A DNA stretch of 64,000 bases from Clarkia xantiana subsp. parviflora (GCA_036873135.1 JAPTYO010000010.1:25475772-25539771), one strand, 5' to 3'. Numbered from the stretch's first letter, positions 12,541 to 25,334 are shown. Notes: generated by a model from the letters alone, not told the origin. A program made the numbers and translations.

Positions 12541-13110
12541 CTCTAATTATAATAATTGTATTGTATGTAAAAGACATTCGTAAGATAACTTATATAATGG
12601 ATGTTCTTTATAAATTGTTGAAAAAGAAGGTATGAAGTATTAATGTTGTTGCTATTAGTTGTCTGAAATTCGTAAGTTGTTATTTACGAATGTATGAAAT
12701 ATTAATGTTGTTGCTATTAGGTGTCTGAAATTTGTAAGTTATTATTTAAGAATGTATGAAGTATTAATATTGTTGCTTCTGAAATTTCTAATAATTGTAT
12801 TGTATGTAAATGACATTCGTAAGACAATTTATGTAATGTCTGCACATCTCTAATTATAATAATTGTATTGTATGTAAAAGATATTCGTAAGACAATTCAT
12901 GTAATGTCTGTCATTTCTAAGTTGTTGAAAAAGAAGGCATGGAGTATTTATGTTGTTATTAGGAGGTGTCTAACTCTGAAATTTATAAGTTGTTATTTAA
13001 GAATATATGAAGCATTACAGGTTGTTACTTTTAGGTGTCTGCAATTTGTAAGTTGTTGATTAAGAAGGTATGAAGTATGATTATTGTTGCTTTTAGGTGT
13101 CTGTCTTTTA
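12541..13110. repeat. interspersed tandem repeats of about 60-100 bp
   Basis: Two motifs alternate. One is TAATTATAATAATTGTATTG plus TGTAAAAGACATTCGTAAGA (near 12545, 12788 and 12850). The other is AAGAAGGTATGAAGTATTAA with TGTCTGAAATTCGTAAGTTG (near 12626, 12690, 12750, 12930, 13010 and 13065). The array follows the broken GRF gene and probably derives from its 3' region. Confidence 0.7.
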
Positions 13111-13583
13111 GAAATTGTTGGTATAGTTGTGTGTAAGTTGTAAATACACCAGAATTTATATACTCAAAACAAAATATACTAAAATTTAAATATTCTAAAC
13201 AAACACACAAAATAACAGCTTCATTTCATTCAGTATTAGCAATTCTTTGAAAATAGTGCGTAATAGCAACTTATCATCTCATATAATCTATCTTTGAGTC
13301 AAAAGTTTAAAAAATAAAAATAAAATAAAGACGTGTATGAACAAAATTAGACCTTCAACCTATCTAAAGTAACTATGTGAAGAAAACATTTTTTAGCTAT
13401 AGTGTGTGCCTTCTCATTTGGTTACAAAACATCTTTATTATAAAGAAAGTAAATAGGGTTGGTTCTCGACAGAGATTCCATCGCAGATTCTTCTTCATGG
13501 ATTCAAAGCGAAGTTCCTTGTCAAGAAGTGGATTATAGCTTCAGATTATTTACAAAATTGAACTGGATATAGCTTCAGATTAT
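13111..13583. other. AT-rich spacer
   Basis: No gene or clear repeat seen, apart from a short duplication of ATAGCTTCAGATTAT(C/T)TACA near 13530 and 13568. Confidence 0.4.
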
Positions 13584-13958
13584 CTACAAAATTGAAGTGG
13601 TTGGAGTACAATAGCTTGGGAGCAGGAAAATTATGGTATCACCAGTCGGATTGTATAACATAACAATAGAGAGTCTGCTTCTGTCCTTCTCAGCCATGAC
13701 TCGGTGCAGAGAACTCTTATACCTTCCATTGCTTAGAATTTCTATATGATCTCCGGTGCTGATAAAATATATCATTGTTTTTGGATGGAGGAATCTGAAC
13801 TTATTCTCAATTGAACTTAATTGGCATAAATGTACATAAATGGAAGAAAACTCATACTTTGATCGACATGAACCGTGACTCGATGTTGAATAAGATGAAG
13901 CAACCATTTCCCCCTCAAAACTCAGATGAACCCTAACCTCCAATTTTGAAGAAGACAA
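13584..13958 (-). pseudogene. 2-oxoglutarate/Fe(II) oxygenase C-terminal fragment
   Basis: The last 65 or so codons of this minus-strand frame read as the conserved end of plant 2OG dioxygenases: GDHIEILSNGRYKSSLHRVM, then KDRSRLSIVMLYNPTGD. It keeps the distal iron-ligand His (in LHRV) and the R-x-S 2-oxoglutarate-binding pair (RLS). Plant homologues include the flavonoid and DMR6-like groups; I cannot assign one. The first 55 codons are unrelated to the family, and the HxD motif and N-terminal domain are missing. It is a gene fragment, probably carried by a transposon. Confidence 0.75.
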
Positions 13959-14547
13959 TGTGTAGGTCTGTTTTTTTTTCTAAGAGGAAACCACGTGCCT
14001 TGTGCACATACTCTTTCTAATTCGGACCCAAGGGAATTTTCGTCACTTCAAGTATGCACGTGAGAGGCACACTGTAATACATGGGTAATTTTGGGAATTC
14101 AATTTAAATTGGATCACGTGACAAGTATGTGACTAATTTTTTTCAAAGTTAACAACAAAATTTGACGGAAACACCGAAATGCAACCAAAATTAAACCTGA
14201 AACAACATATATTAATATTTTAATCATGAAACATCAAACTGACAAATAAAATAAACTATATTGAGAATGTAAATAGGTTATTAATCTATTTATTCTTATG
14301 TACATGATAAAAAATAATTAATGGTTGAGTATACAACTCCAAGGTGAATCAAAAAATAAATTTGTATTGATTATACCTGTTTTTTTTTTTTTTAAAGATT
14401 TACATAGAGGTGGAAGCCTCGTGTGTTAGTGTTTTACCCTATCAATCAACATTGACTGTGTATCGAGATATGGGCGAGGCGATCATGAAATAACCCGCTA
14501 GTGTATCCAACCACGCGGTATATATGATGATCTAATCGAAGCGTCCC
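13959..14547. other. spacer
   Basis: No gene seen. The part 14390-14547 continues after the MITE (from 14913, AGTCTTTAAACGCC) in the same moderately GC-rich style, so the MITE seems to sit inside an older unidentified repeat. Confidence 0.4.
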
Positions 14548-14550
14548 TTA

Positions 14551-14909
14551 GAGCACTCATAATAGGCAAAGAATTTAGCACCCATTTGATACCACATTGG
14601 TGCTACATCAACTATATGTCATAGTATAAAAAGAGAAAAATAATTTAATCAAAACTCTCACAATGGGCAAATCCATTTTAAACCCATTTTGCAAAGCCAT
14701 TTTGGACACGTGTGATTTTTATATAATACAAGAGTATAGAAAAATAAGCAAATGTCTTGGAAAAGCAAATGAGATGCACTCAACTTAGAGGAAAAATAAC
14801 ATATTTTTGTGAAGACAATTAGTAGTAAAAACACAAAATATCTTTCATTCTCTCTTTCACATAGACAAAATGTTTTAACATATTTGTCTATTGAAACTTG
14901 AAAGTGCTC
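14551..14909. mobile_element. PIF/Harbinger-like MITE
   Basis: A 359-bp element with short inverted ends, GAGCACTC on the left and AAGTGCTC on the right. TTA is duplicated at 14548-14550 and 14910-14912, the target preference of PIF/Harbinger elements. Internal AATAGGCAAA and AATGGGCAAA copies resemble common plant Tourist-type MITEs. No coding capacity. Confidence 0.7.
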
Positions 14910-14912
14910 TTA

Positions 14913-16081
14913 GTCTTTAAACGCCCTTTTTAGCTTCAGGGCACCAATCAAGGACGAGCCAAGGCTCGAGTTGGGATGCCCAAGGGGTTGTTTACCTAGC
15001 TTTGATCACTAAAACACGGACTCACAATTGTGGGTCATGGGTAATTGAACCTTTTAACATAAAAAATGTAAATAATTTCGACTTGACATATACAAATTTT
15101 ACATTTTGCATCCTAATTTTTTTTATTAGTTACTTATAATTTAATTCTTGACCCTTTTAACCAAATTTATGGCTTCATCTTTCCACTAAAGAATCACATT
15201 GAATCGAACAAAAATACAGCTTAATAAATATATTAAAAAAAACATTATATACTCACTCAGCTGATCTACTAATTAATTAGTTTTTTATTTATTGCCATGA
15301 GCTGATCCACTACCACTAATTAAAGTCTCCATCCAATTAAGCACAAGATCGATTCTCTAGATTCATTATAATTCAGTAATAAAAAGAGAGATTTGTGTGT
15401 GGTTGCTTTCTTTCATGACATCCCAAAGTAGTCAGTCAGACTACTTTGGGAGTCGGAAGAGAACAAAACCTTTGTTGGGCATGATCGTAATATTAATTCA
15501 TTTAAAAAAAACCCTAAGAGAGAAAAGACACGTTTCCATAAATATACTTGCATGAAACATTTAATTATGGTGTAGGGCTGTAGCGTATATCATTTATTTC
15601 ATCTATTAACTATAATACACGTTCACTTTTAAGATTAATTATAAGAATGTAAAAATATTTATAATTAAGCATCTAAAATATTACAGACGTATTATTATAA
15701 TTTGATATGATGGAAAAATAATCTAAATATATAAAACAAATATACTACAAGAGCTTTCATTTAATCAGTCTCTTGGATTAGATCACCCCGCATAAAAAAT
15801 AATAATAATATATTTGCATGAAAAGAACTATGGAAAAAGCTGAATTAATTAGAGACAAAGAAGAGGTTGCCCACTTTGCTTTCTCTAGGCACATGGAACT
15901 GAAAGCTTTTGTATATTGCACCAAAAAAAAGCTTTTGTATATAATAATAAATACTGTATTATTTTATTTTATTTTTGAAAATATATTATATCTTGTTTGT
16001 GGCAACATAATATAGTTTGTGTGTTTCATGACACAATCAATCAATGATCCTGGTTCATTTGGGATATACTATATATATATA
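14913..16081. other. AT-rich spacer
   Basis: No gene recognised. It contains a perfect hairpin at 15421-15451. Open frames near 15818 and 16019 are short and low in complexity. Confidence 0.4.
15421..15451. repeat. perfect 13-bp hairpin
   Basis: TCCCAAAGTAGTC and GACTACTTTGGGA are exact reverse complements separated by AGTCA. Neighbouring sequence is AT-rich, so the stem stands out. It is too short to call a microRNA. Confidence 0.8.
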
Positions 16082-16802
16082 TATATATATCTATTATACC
16101 AATATATTAATTGTGATGTGTCCTCACCCCCAATAGGTGTCTTCCCATATAAAAGGTGCCAACATTCACCTAAACCGGCCAACCAGCCAATCTGTTTCCA
16201 TAAACCGAATAGGTCCGCTTATCCCATTCCAGCAGTTGTGTTGAACAAAAATATTTCAACCATTCATGACTGCCATATATGGCTACAGATCCGCTGCAAC
16301 CAGTAACCATATAACCAGGCGGTTACCTTCGCCGCTCGACTACGCCCGCCCGCTGCACGCCGCACGTCTCACACCGCACCCTTCCAAATCCTATTCAAAC
16401 CTTTATGAACGTGACAATGTTTCATATCCTTTCTCATCAATTGTTGTCAAATTACATATGTGATTGTTCTGGTTTTAATTAATGGTGATCTTTATTAAGG
16501 TGAAAATTACCGCTATTGATATCTACAAAAGACTATGACCCTTATTAGTAACCTAGCAATGGTTCCGACTTTTGGTGATATACAAAGGTACAAGCATCAT
16601 CCTTCAGTGGCTCTTTGTACATATGATTCGTGATACTTATTTTTGTTTGATTTAACTGTCTATTTTTCACTAGCATGTTATTAAAAGTGCTCGATTCCAT
16701 AATGTGCATTGCTAAGAAAATAATGTGCATTGATTGACCCAGTTAAATTGGATGATGATAAACTTAGAACTATAGGAGTAGCTACAACATTAAACTTTCT
16801 AT
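16082..16802 (+). repeat. 721-bp inverted duplication, copy 1
   Basis: Reverse complement of 25992-26712. Pairing positions always sum to 42794, so there are no indels, and I saw no mismatches where checked. It contains a 65-codon frame from ATG at 16266 (MTAIYGYRSAATSN, then a GC-rich Pro/Arg/His part to about 16405) that looks like an organelle-targeting first exon but matches nothing I know. To the right the sequence runs naturally into the intron and exon at 16870, suggesting this is the older copy. Confidence 0.9.
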
Positions 16803-16869
16803 AATTTCCTGCCTGTTATTTCGTAACTTTGGTGAATGTTATTTCACTGTTGTTGGGTTGTTACTGCAG

Positions 16870-16941
16870 CTTCAGGAGTGTTTGAGGGTTGAGAAAGAAA
16901 GAGCTTTTCATTATCTGCATTCGATCATTGAGTCGATGTTC
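16870..16941 (+). pseudogene. cullin-like exon fragment
   Basis: After an acceptor TTACTGCAG, the frame reads LQECLRVEKERAFHYLHS. This resembles the plant CUL1 segment with the pattern ECL..E..R..HYLHS. The similarity stops after HYLHS, and no neighbouring cullin exons were recognised, so it is at best a gene relic. The match rests on about 18 residues. Confidence 0.35.
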
Positions 16942-17264
16942 ATATTTACTTTAAAAAAATGTTTTTTTTTTTTTAATCTTAATGATTGATTTAAAAGATT
17001 GAGTTATTATCTGTAGAAACTAGAAAGTTAAACAAGCAACTTATCAATCCTTAATAATTCCTTGCTTGCTTTTGGTCTCAAGAATTGGAATGGCAATAAC
17101 TACTGTATTTAAGCTCATAATTAGTTGAGTTTAACCCAAAAATAAAATATGGTAGTAGTTGGAACGCGCACTTAGTTCAGCTCTTTTGCATTTCTTCTAA
17201 TCACCAATGAAATTCAATCAGCTTTTACATTTTCTCTATACAGCCATATTGGTTCCCATAGGCA

Positions 17265-17405
17265 ATGCTGATACTAATGTGTGCTCTAGAAGAAAATCAA
17301 AATAGTTACCCTATATCATATGAGGATTCGAGAGATTTACGTGTTCATATGATTCGAAGATTTAGAAGACCTACGATGCATTCTAATTCGAATCAGGCTA
17401 GAACA
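17265..17405 (+). other. exon-like ORF interrupted by the CACTA element
   Basis: An open frame from ATG at 17265 runs up to the CACTA insertion. If the 5-kb element is skipped, the frame continues on the far side (22429-22463, TPDSKRLEHRR) to a TGA. Frame continuity suggests the element may have landed in an exon of an unidentified gene or relic. No known domain. Confidence 0.3.
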
Positions 17406-17715
17406 CACTACAAGAAAACAGGGCATCAGCAACGGGTGATCTGTTGGAAAACCCGTTGCTAAAGGCTTTCACCAACAGAATTTCCAACGGACGGAGTGTT
17501 GCTGAAAGTCACGCTGGTAATTTTTTTACCAACGGACAGAAATTCCGTTGGAAATTCTGCAACAGAAAACTGTTGGAAAATCTGATGGAAACGACTTTTT
17601 ATTTGGCTGATCAATTTTCCAACGGAATATTATCCGTTGGAAATCAAAAAAAGAATTTTTTAATAAAATTAATTCGAAGGGTCTCTGGACAAAATAATTT
17701 CGTCGCTGAATGGTC

Positions 17716-18069
17716 TTCAGCGACGTAATCATTACGTCGCTGAAGACCATTCAGCGACGTAATCATTACGTCGCTGAAGACCATTCAGCGACGAAATCAT
17801 TACGTCGCTGAAGACCATTCAGCGACGTAATTTACGTCGCCGAAAACCATTCAGCGACGTAATTTACGTTGCTGAAGACTTTTCAGCGACATAATCAATT
17901 ACGTCGCTGAAGACTTTTCAGCGACATAATCCATTACGTCGCTGAAGACTTTTCAGCGACATAATCCATTACGTCGCTGAAGACTTTTCAGCGACATAAT
18001 CCATTACGTCGCTGAAGACCATTCAGCGACACAGTCAATTTCATCACTGAAGACTATTCGGCGACATAA
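17716..18069. repeat. array of about 11 palindromic units in CACTA subterminal region
   Basis: Units of 32-35 bp start near 17716, 17750, 17784, 17818, 17850, 17882, 17917, 17952, 17987, 18022 and 18057. A typical unit is TTCAGCGACGTAAT, C, then ATTACGTCGCTGAA, a perfect palindrome around one base, plus a short linker GACCA or GACTT. Subterminal repeats bind the accessory transposase protein in En/Spm; that role here is inference. Confidence 0.9.
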
Positions 18070-21000
18070 ACCAACAATATTTCCAACAGATTTTTACCAA
18101 CACAAATCATGAAAATTCTTCACTATAATCAACAAAACATTGTTTCCACATTCAATATCCCCTACCAAACATTGAATATCACATACAATTTGTTCATCAA
18201 ACATAGTTACCCTACCATCCAAAATGTCATCAAGCATGTAGGAACCCTATAATGTGGCTTCAGTCCATGCATCCTCATCATACCTCACATTTTCTTGTGA
18301 GCTATATAGTAAGCCTATACAAATCAAAGAATAAAGAATAATTATTATGTCATATAACTAAATCCACAGCTTTTACTAAGGTTAGAGGTAGTAACATATC
18401 TGAAATTTATTAGACAATGGAAGTCATGTCAGAATGATTAATTTACCGAAACTCACTTTGTTTTGTTTTATCGTATACCTTCCCTGGCACCCTACACAAT
18501 AAAAGCACAAATGAATACATATACCACCAATCCAAATTTTCAACTAAAGGTGGCCAGTAAGGATGCAAGTAGTAGAAGCAGCCAGCAACAGAAGATTCAA
18601 GCAAGTAAGAAATACCAAAGACTTGAATTACAACATAAGAGATTCTACTTACCTCCAAGCAGTAGTAGTAACTCAAGCAGCAGCAACAACCAGCAGTAAA
18701 CAAGAAATACCAACTTAGAACAAACACTTATAAAGATAGACATACATTCTTATGGAAAGACCCTTTAAAAACCCAGAAATAACTTATTATTCGACCACCA
18801 ACTCCTATATAACATCTTGGCATGTCACAACTAATTCATCAAAACAATATTAATCCAACTTTGACTATAGAATTGGAGAGATTTGACTACAGTATTGGAG
18901 AGAATTAGAATGAATAGCAAAAATTCGAATGAGTCAACATTCTCTATAGAATTTTTGCACCATTAATCGAGACATGCACTTTCAACCAAAAAAGATCATC
19001 TTCTCAAACAGAAAAAATAATATAATGATTGAGCCAAACTCATAGTTAGGGTCTTTTCAAACTAACCAATATTTAATATATATAAAAAAAAAATAACCAA
19101 TAAGATGCTTCCACTCTGGCACAAGCAATTGAACCCCATAGCCAACTTCCTGGCGTGCGCGAAAGCCTTCTCAAGGTTCACCTTCATGATCTAATTTCAA
19201 GATTGAACATACCTATAAATTGGAAATTGCGTCAATGGGAACTTTTTGTAGCATAGTATGAGGGAATGAACAGACCTCATGAAGCTATTTTGCATTTTTC
19301 CTGCCAAACCGAAACATTTGTATTAGCTCCTATGTACTTCAGCATTTGCTCCACTCACTCCACCCTACATAATTAAAGAACTTGAGATAACTTTAGACGT
19401 ACGGAGAATGAAAGTCATGCATATCTACATCACCATTAGCAAACATAAACCACTTTGGTCTAATTACTTCTAGAGAGGAAAAAAAATTCAGATGTGTCCT
19501 CACATGCTTTCAGATTCCATAACCATGGCCTTCCCCAGAAGCTAACTTAGCCTTCCTTACAACCCTCAAAGCTATACGACCTTTATTTGATTCCATTCAG
19601 CAATACATACATATATAAATCATGCATTAGATATTTAATATTACACAATTATGCTTGATCTCCATGTATTTAGTTCCTTAAATATTTAATTTCAAGTTAT
19701 TGGGTGTTCATCCTCTTATACTTTTGTAAGGACAGCTCTCCACTAAGTTATGGTATCAACATTTCAACATCAACAACAGTCATGAACATAGAGCATGTAT
19801 AAGCATATCCAAAATTTTTATGAAAATTTAACCATATATATACTAAATAATTATTAATTTATTGGAAAAGTCATAAAATATCAAAATTAATCAATATTCA
19901 CTAACCAGATATTCTATTCTTTATCTAAAATTTAAGAAAAAGTTAAACCTAACCTGTTCTTTCTAACATAAAAGGTAAGGAAAAATTGAATGAATTTATC
20001 TGTTGTAGTGAGAGAAGAGCAACCTGATATGGAGAGAAAGAGATATAGGAGCTTAAATTCTCCAACAGTGACTTTGTCTCTCTCAAACCCCGATAGTTCC
20101 TTCTTCAACTCTATTCCTTCAAAATCCCATGAGTTCAACATATTAGGTTATTCTAGATAAAGCCGTGTTTTCAGAGCAGCAGACTAATTACCTTATAATG
20201 CATTAGAATGACACCTAGAGCACAACCGAGGATGACGTTACATAGTGGTTCTCAACAATTAACTCATTCGAGTTGCATACATCAATGATCATCGATCACT
20301 CTTCTTTTCCCTTTCCTTTCCTGCACATTCTTACTTGATACTCGTATCTCCTAATTCATTAGAACCCTTCATCACCAATTCCAATTTCTATAGATAAAAT
20401 ACTGAACTTCCATGAATTAAACTTAATCAAACCAATTTATCTTCAGTTCAACTGATTCACAATAAACCAACCTAATCAGCTCATTTCACATAACCATAAG
20501 GACAATACCACATAGAAATGGTAGTAAGTCGAATTCAACTGAGCAAAGTCCATTAAGAAGGGATTATGCTAGAACTAACATAAAATGAAATTAATTCAAA
20601 ATATCTGCATCTATATCACGCAAAAGATGAATAATCGATGATCGAAAGCAGAGTAAAACGGTAGCTATCATTAACTTGTTATTGTTTTTCTTCCATCCGT
20701 CTCCATTTCTAAAACCCATATCGAAGTTTTAGGTTTCGGAACTCACCATCAAGAAGAGAAAAAAAACAGCTAAAGTCTCAAACCAAGATGAAACTACATA
20801 TCGCAAAATTAGGGTTCGTTCATTGAAGATAGTCTCATAAGTATATATATGAAGGAACTTGCTTAATCAATTGAATAAATTGAATATATATAGAATCAGG
20901 TTAGGAATTTGATTACTTACCTCTCCAATTGCTTAATTGATTATCCAATTCAGTATAACCCCTAATTGCTTAATCAACGATTCAATTAAACCTAAACTGA

Positions 21001-22195
21001 GGCGAGCAATCCAGAAGTCGAGCTGGCAGAGGTGCACATAGACGGACGGCCAGCCGTAGAGGGCGGATCTGCACGTCGACGGCGGCCAGAGGTGGCGGGC
21101 GAATGGCTGGTGATGATGGCAGGTGAACGGACGAACTATCGGCACTCTGTAGGTCTTGTACTGAGAAAATCACCTAAGGAATAAATATTCAATCTGTAGT
21201 TTTTTTTTTCTAACTTAATTAATTGTGTGTGGCTAAAATACACTCAAGTGATTTTACAGACTAATTTTCAGCCTTTGGATCAACGCATTGAGATGCGTGT
21301 TCTTCTTTATTGATGTCCTCCTTTCTCTAATTTACTATTCTCCTATTTTTCACTCTATATATTATATTAATATGTATTCTCTATGCATGTTTTGATGTTT
21401 TATATTTACCCATATTTGTAAATATTTCCGTACTTTGTAGTATTTTCCTAAAAAATTAAATTTTCAGAAAATCTATCTTTATATTAAGAGAGGTCGATAA
21501 TTATATATATATATATTTTATAATTTTTGGCCATTTATATAAAATTATATACTTTTTTAGAGGAAAATAATTAATAGATACATAGTTGAAAAATGTAGAT
21601 ATAGAAAATTAATAGCTCTTGGGTAGGTACTAATTCCATTATCAATAGCACGGTAGGATTTATATACAATTTTTTTAAGAATATATATATAACTGAGTCG
21701 AAAAAATACTGAAAATTTCAGAATAGCTATTCAAAATTGTATTCTAAACTTTCATTATTTAACCAATAAAAATTTCCGTACGTACCCAAATTCATTAATA
21801 TGTATATAATAAATAATTAATCCGTAATTTGCATGTGTAGAATATGTATTTAAATTGTTCTATTTAAAAATTGGAAATATTTATATAAAATAATATATTG
21901 ACCGCATACATTTTTTTCAAATAGAATGTCAAATTCCATTTTAGAAAGAAAACAATTGACAAACATGTATATATCATATAGATGGTCGTTTTTGCGAAGA
22001 AAAGCGAATGAATGTGCGAATTGAAATGCCATTCATAATATCGATTGAGTTTTTTTTATCCCCTTCCTCTTTGCTGTTGTTAATTACTAAGGATCGATAA
22101 CATATTCCCCTAAACTATGGACTAAACTTGTTTGTTTCTGTTGAATGAAGCATTGTTAACGGCCAAAAATATTAAACAAATATTAAATAAAACAT
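18070..22195. other. CACTA interior, no transposase seen
   Basis: Mostly AT-rich non-coding DNA. A Ser/Gln-rich plus-strand frame lies at 18463-18699, a minus-strand 69-codon frame at 19932-20141 (starting MLNSWDFEGIELKKEL), and a GC-rich island at 21010-21150. The part 20680-20830 looks like a plant 5' leader (AAAATTAGGGTTCG). These may be captured host fragments, but I recognise none. Confidence 0.45.
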
Positions 22196-22431
22196 TTAAT
22201 TCCAACAACTAAATATTTGTTGGAAAAATGGTTGGTAATCTAAACATTCCAACAGAATTCCAACAGATAGGTGGTTGTTGGAAAAATCTGTTGGTGTCCG
22301 TTGGAAAATCTGTTGGAAATTAATGAAATTGCTGTCTGTTGGAAGACGTTGGAAATCTGTTGGAATTTTCCAACAGAATTGATTTGTTGGAAATGAATCT
22401 GTTGCTGTTGCCCTGTTTTCTTGTAGTGACA

Positions 22432-25334
22432 CCTGATTCGAAGAGGTTAGAACACCGACGATGCACTTGATTTATCTGATAGTGTACGAAAGTAAGTCTC
22501 TTTAGTTATTTACACCTACTTTGAGTGAGCTTCCGGTTGAACCTTATTAAAGCATGCCTTTTCGTTTGTTATTTGTTCCAATATACTAATAAAAAATCCA
22601 CTTCTTATATATATTGAGGAAAATTTCATTAATTTGGGTCTTCATTGGTATCGCTGCAGCTACATTAACTTTTTGTGGTTGATTTTTTTTCGTTTTCGGA
22701 TAATGACACAGGTCCAGGCTAGCACAGAAGGATTACGTCTCACTGGTCCAGACTCTCGGATGGAGGTATTGTTGCTTCGATAGTGGATTTGTTAATATCG
22801 TCATTTGTATGAATAAAAAATAATGTATGTATCAATTTTCGTAGTTTTAGTTAATCAAAGAGTAAAACTTCAACGTATGATGAGATGATATGTTTGAAGG
22901 AGAATATATGTTGCAGCATATTATAGAAAATGTAATGATGGAGGTAGTAAAATTAAACATAACCATGAAAATATTGGGAGGTGTAAAAGTTATGATTTGC
23001 CTCCGAAGGAGGATAATGAAGAAGAGGAGCAATAAGATGCGATAAGTTTTATGATTCTTCTTCGTCTCTTTTTTTCCAGTTACCCCACGTTACTATATTC
23101 GCCACAAGTAATAATTTCTTTTCCTTTTCTAAGTCCACTTCATTTCTTAAATATCTCAGGTTATGAATGGGTGATAGTTGCAGTTTGTTTCTTAAATACC
23201 TTAGGTTATGAATTGGTGACAGTTACAAACCGAGTAGAGGTTCTACTCTAATATGTGGGATTTTTTTTCTTCTGATTCTTCTTTTTCTTTTTCAGTTTCC
23301 CTACGTGTCTGGTACATGTCTCTGGTCAAGTCTACCTAACCACTATAATAATCACATGTAAAAATTCCTTTTTGTTTTCTAAGTTTACTCTCTGAACTTG
23401 GGATATATAGTTGCATAATTGACTAGATGTTATGCTTTAATATGTGGATTCATTAGATTGATATTGTTTTCATGAATTGTATTCTGCTACTTTGGTGAAG
23501 ATTCTTGGTTTAGTAACTGTGTAAGAGAAACTTTTGTTTTTCTTATACCACTGTTTACTGTGTGGTTACTGATAATTCTGAACATGTAACATACTGTTGG
23601 GTATTCCAGGGTACTGCATCAGTCGTCCTACGGGTCTAATCGTAGCGCAAAAGTTTAGTAGGTGGAACATTAGCTTCATAGATATTTATTCCTTGGTGCT
23701 GGAGAGGTTTGCTCTTGACTCTACTGTGTTATATCGGTCTCTAATAATACATGTTTTAGTAGAAAAATAATTAAAAAGGTACTTTTACATTGGTTTTGCC
23801 TTTGGTCATGTTTGCGAATCTAACAACTAAGTTTGGGTACTGTATGCTGGTATTAGGATTGTTGAACTCATATCCCTCCCTCGAGATATCAAAACCGGTG
23901 GCTTAACTTAGACAAACATCTTTTCTTTTGGACACAATTCTTTTTAACAACTTGAAATTGATGTGTATGATGGTGAGACGTTCTGCACACCAACGTAAAT
24001 ATATGTACTCACAACGCTGTTATAGAAACCAATTTAATAGCTTTGTGTTCTTTTGGTTTTTTGTGATCGTATATGATTGATCAATCGCCAGATGATATTA
24101 TTTGGTGAATATTGATTAAATCAGGTAAACGTTATTGCAGATCATCTGGTAATTTGCAGATCGAATTTGGCATCATGCTTGCAAACTATAGCGAGCATTC
24201 CTTTGAAGGTTAAGATGGTCTCAATTGTTAACTCGGTGTAACTCGTGCTAATAAAGAAAACAATGAGATTTTATAGTTCAAAGGACATCAAATTAGTTTA
24301 ATATTTTCTTCTTAAGAGATTGTATTTCTTCTAAGAAATTTTTCTACGGAAATGTAAATTTTGTATCATGTCTATGTTTTGCTATTAGCAATATCACCAA
24401 TTGCTTTATTCTCCCATGGAAAAACCATGCGTAATTCAACACAAAAATCCACCTATTAATATAGTATTATACGTATGCCGAATTTCCAATATATATAGTA
24501 CGTGTTAAATGATTGATTGTTCAGAGATATGTTTACCAATTCAAAAAGTAATTCTATTGTATTCAGAGAAGATGTGCTCGCAAATTCTATACATATATTG
24601 GACAACATCTATACATTTTTATTGGGTTTCAATATAATTAATATTTGAATTGGTAAATACATCTCTGGTTGTTATTTAACACGAAAAATTAACTGTCATT
24701 GCAATCAGTAATCTTATCTTAAGAAAACCGATTATATTTGTTTTTAATAGAACTAAAACCTAAACATTTTACTCAGTAATATTATCTTAAATAATTGGGT
24801 TCACGTTAGTTAGTGTTGCTAGGACTAATTGCAAGATGCAAATATCATGTCGAATATAATTAGTTAGATTTTAATTTGTTAACAACACCTGCCCACAAAT
24901 TTTTTTACAACTTAATGGAAAAAATGAAGTTAATTTATCTCAATCACAACTCAAAGCAGCAAAATGCAACTCCATCGTAAGTCAATCAACAATCTCAAAC
25001 ACACAAAATGTACCATTTAAGTTCAAGTATTATTGTGAGGTATTTGTTAGAAGCTAAATGTGAAATAAATTTACATCATAAAAACTTTCATATATCTATA
25101 AGATGCGCCATCCAAGAAAACTCAGGATGTTCGTTAACTAAATTGCTTATAATAATTATAGTCTTGTCTATGCAAATATTTTATGTGATATTATTTAACA
25201 TATATTATTGGATATTCTCTGCTCTATTGTTCCGGTCTGCAAAACTTATTGTTTTTGTCGAACAAGGTCTAAAATATTAAGGGGAAGTCATGAAAACTTA
25301 GCATTTATCATATATATATATATATATATATATA
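22432..25334. other. long spacer with possible gene remnants
   Basis: No gene called. Short exon-like pieces exist, for instance after GACACAG near 22712 (VQASTEGLRLTGPDSRME) and around 23608-23670, but they do not connect and match nothing I know. The direct repeat CTTAAATA(T/C)CT(C/T)AGGTTATGAA occurs at about 23147 and 23191. The rest is AT-rich. Confidence 0.35.

Larger units (their letters stand above)
17406..22428. mobile_element. non-autonomous CACTA (En/Spm) transposon
   Basis: 5023 bp. The left end is CACTACAAGAAAACAGGGCA and the right end is its inverse, TGCCCTGTTTTCTTGTAGTG with minor differences inside. Both are flanked by ACA (17403-17405 and 22429-22431), the 3-bp duplication typical of CACTA elements. 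The subterminal regions are dense in TCCAACGG/CCGTTGGA motifs on the left (17440-17650) and TCCAACAGA/TCTGTTGGA on the right (22200-22405). No transposase (TPase or TNP2 type) was recognised inside, so it should need help in trans to move. Confidence 0.9.

Noticed and set aside
15421..15451. MicroRNA precursor
   Set aside because: A 13-bp stem with a 5-base loop is far too short for a plant microRNA hairpin.
17716..18069. Regular short repeats with even spacing resembling a CRISPR array
   Set aside because: The units are directly adjacent palindromes without unique spacers, in a eukaryotic CACTA transposon.
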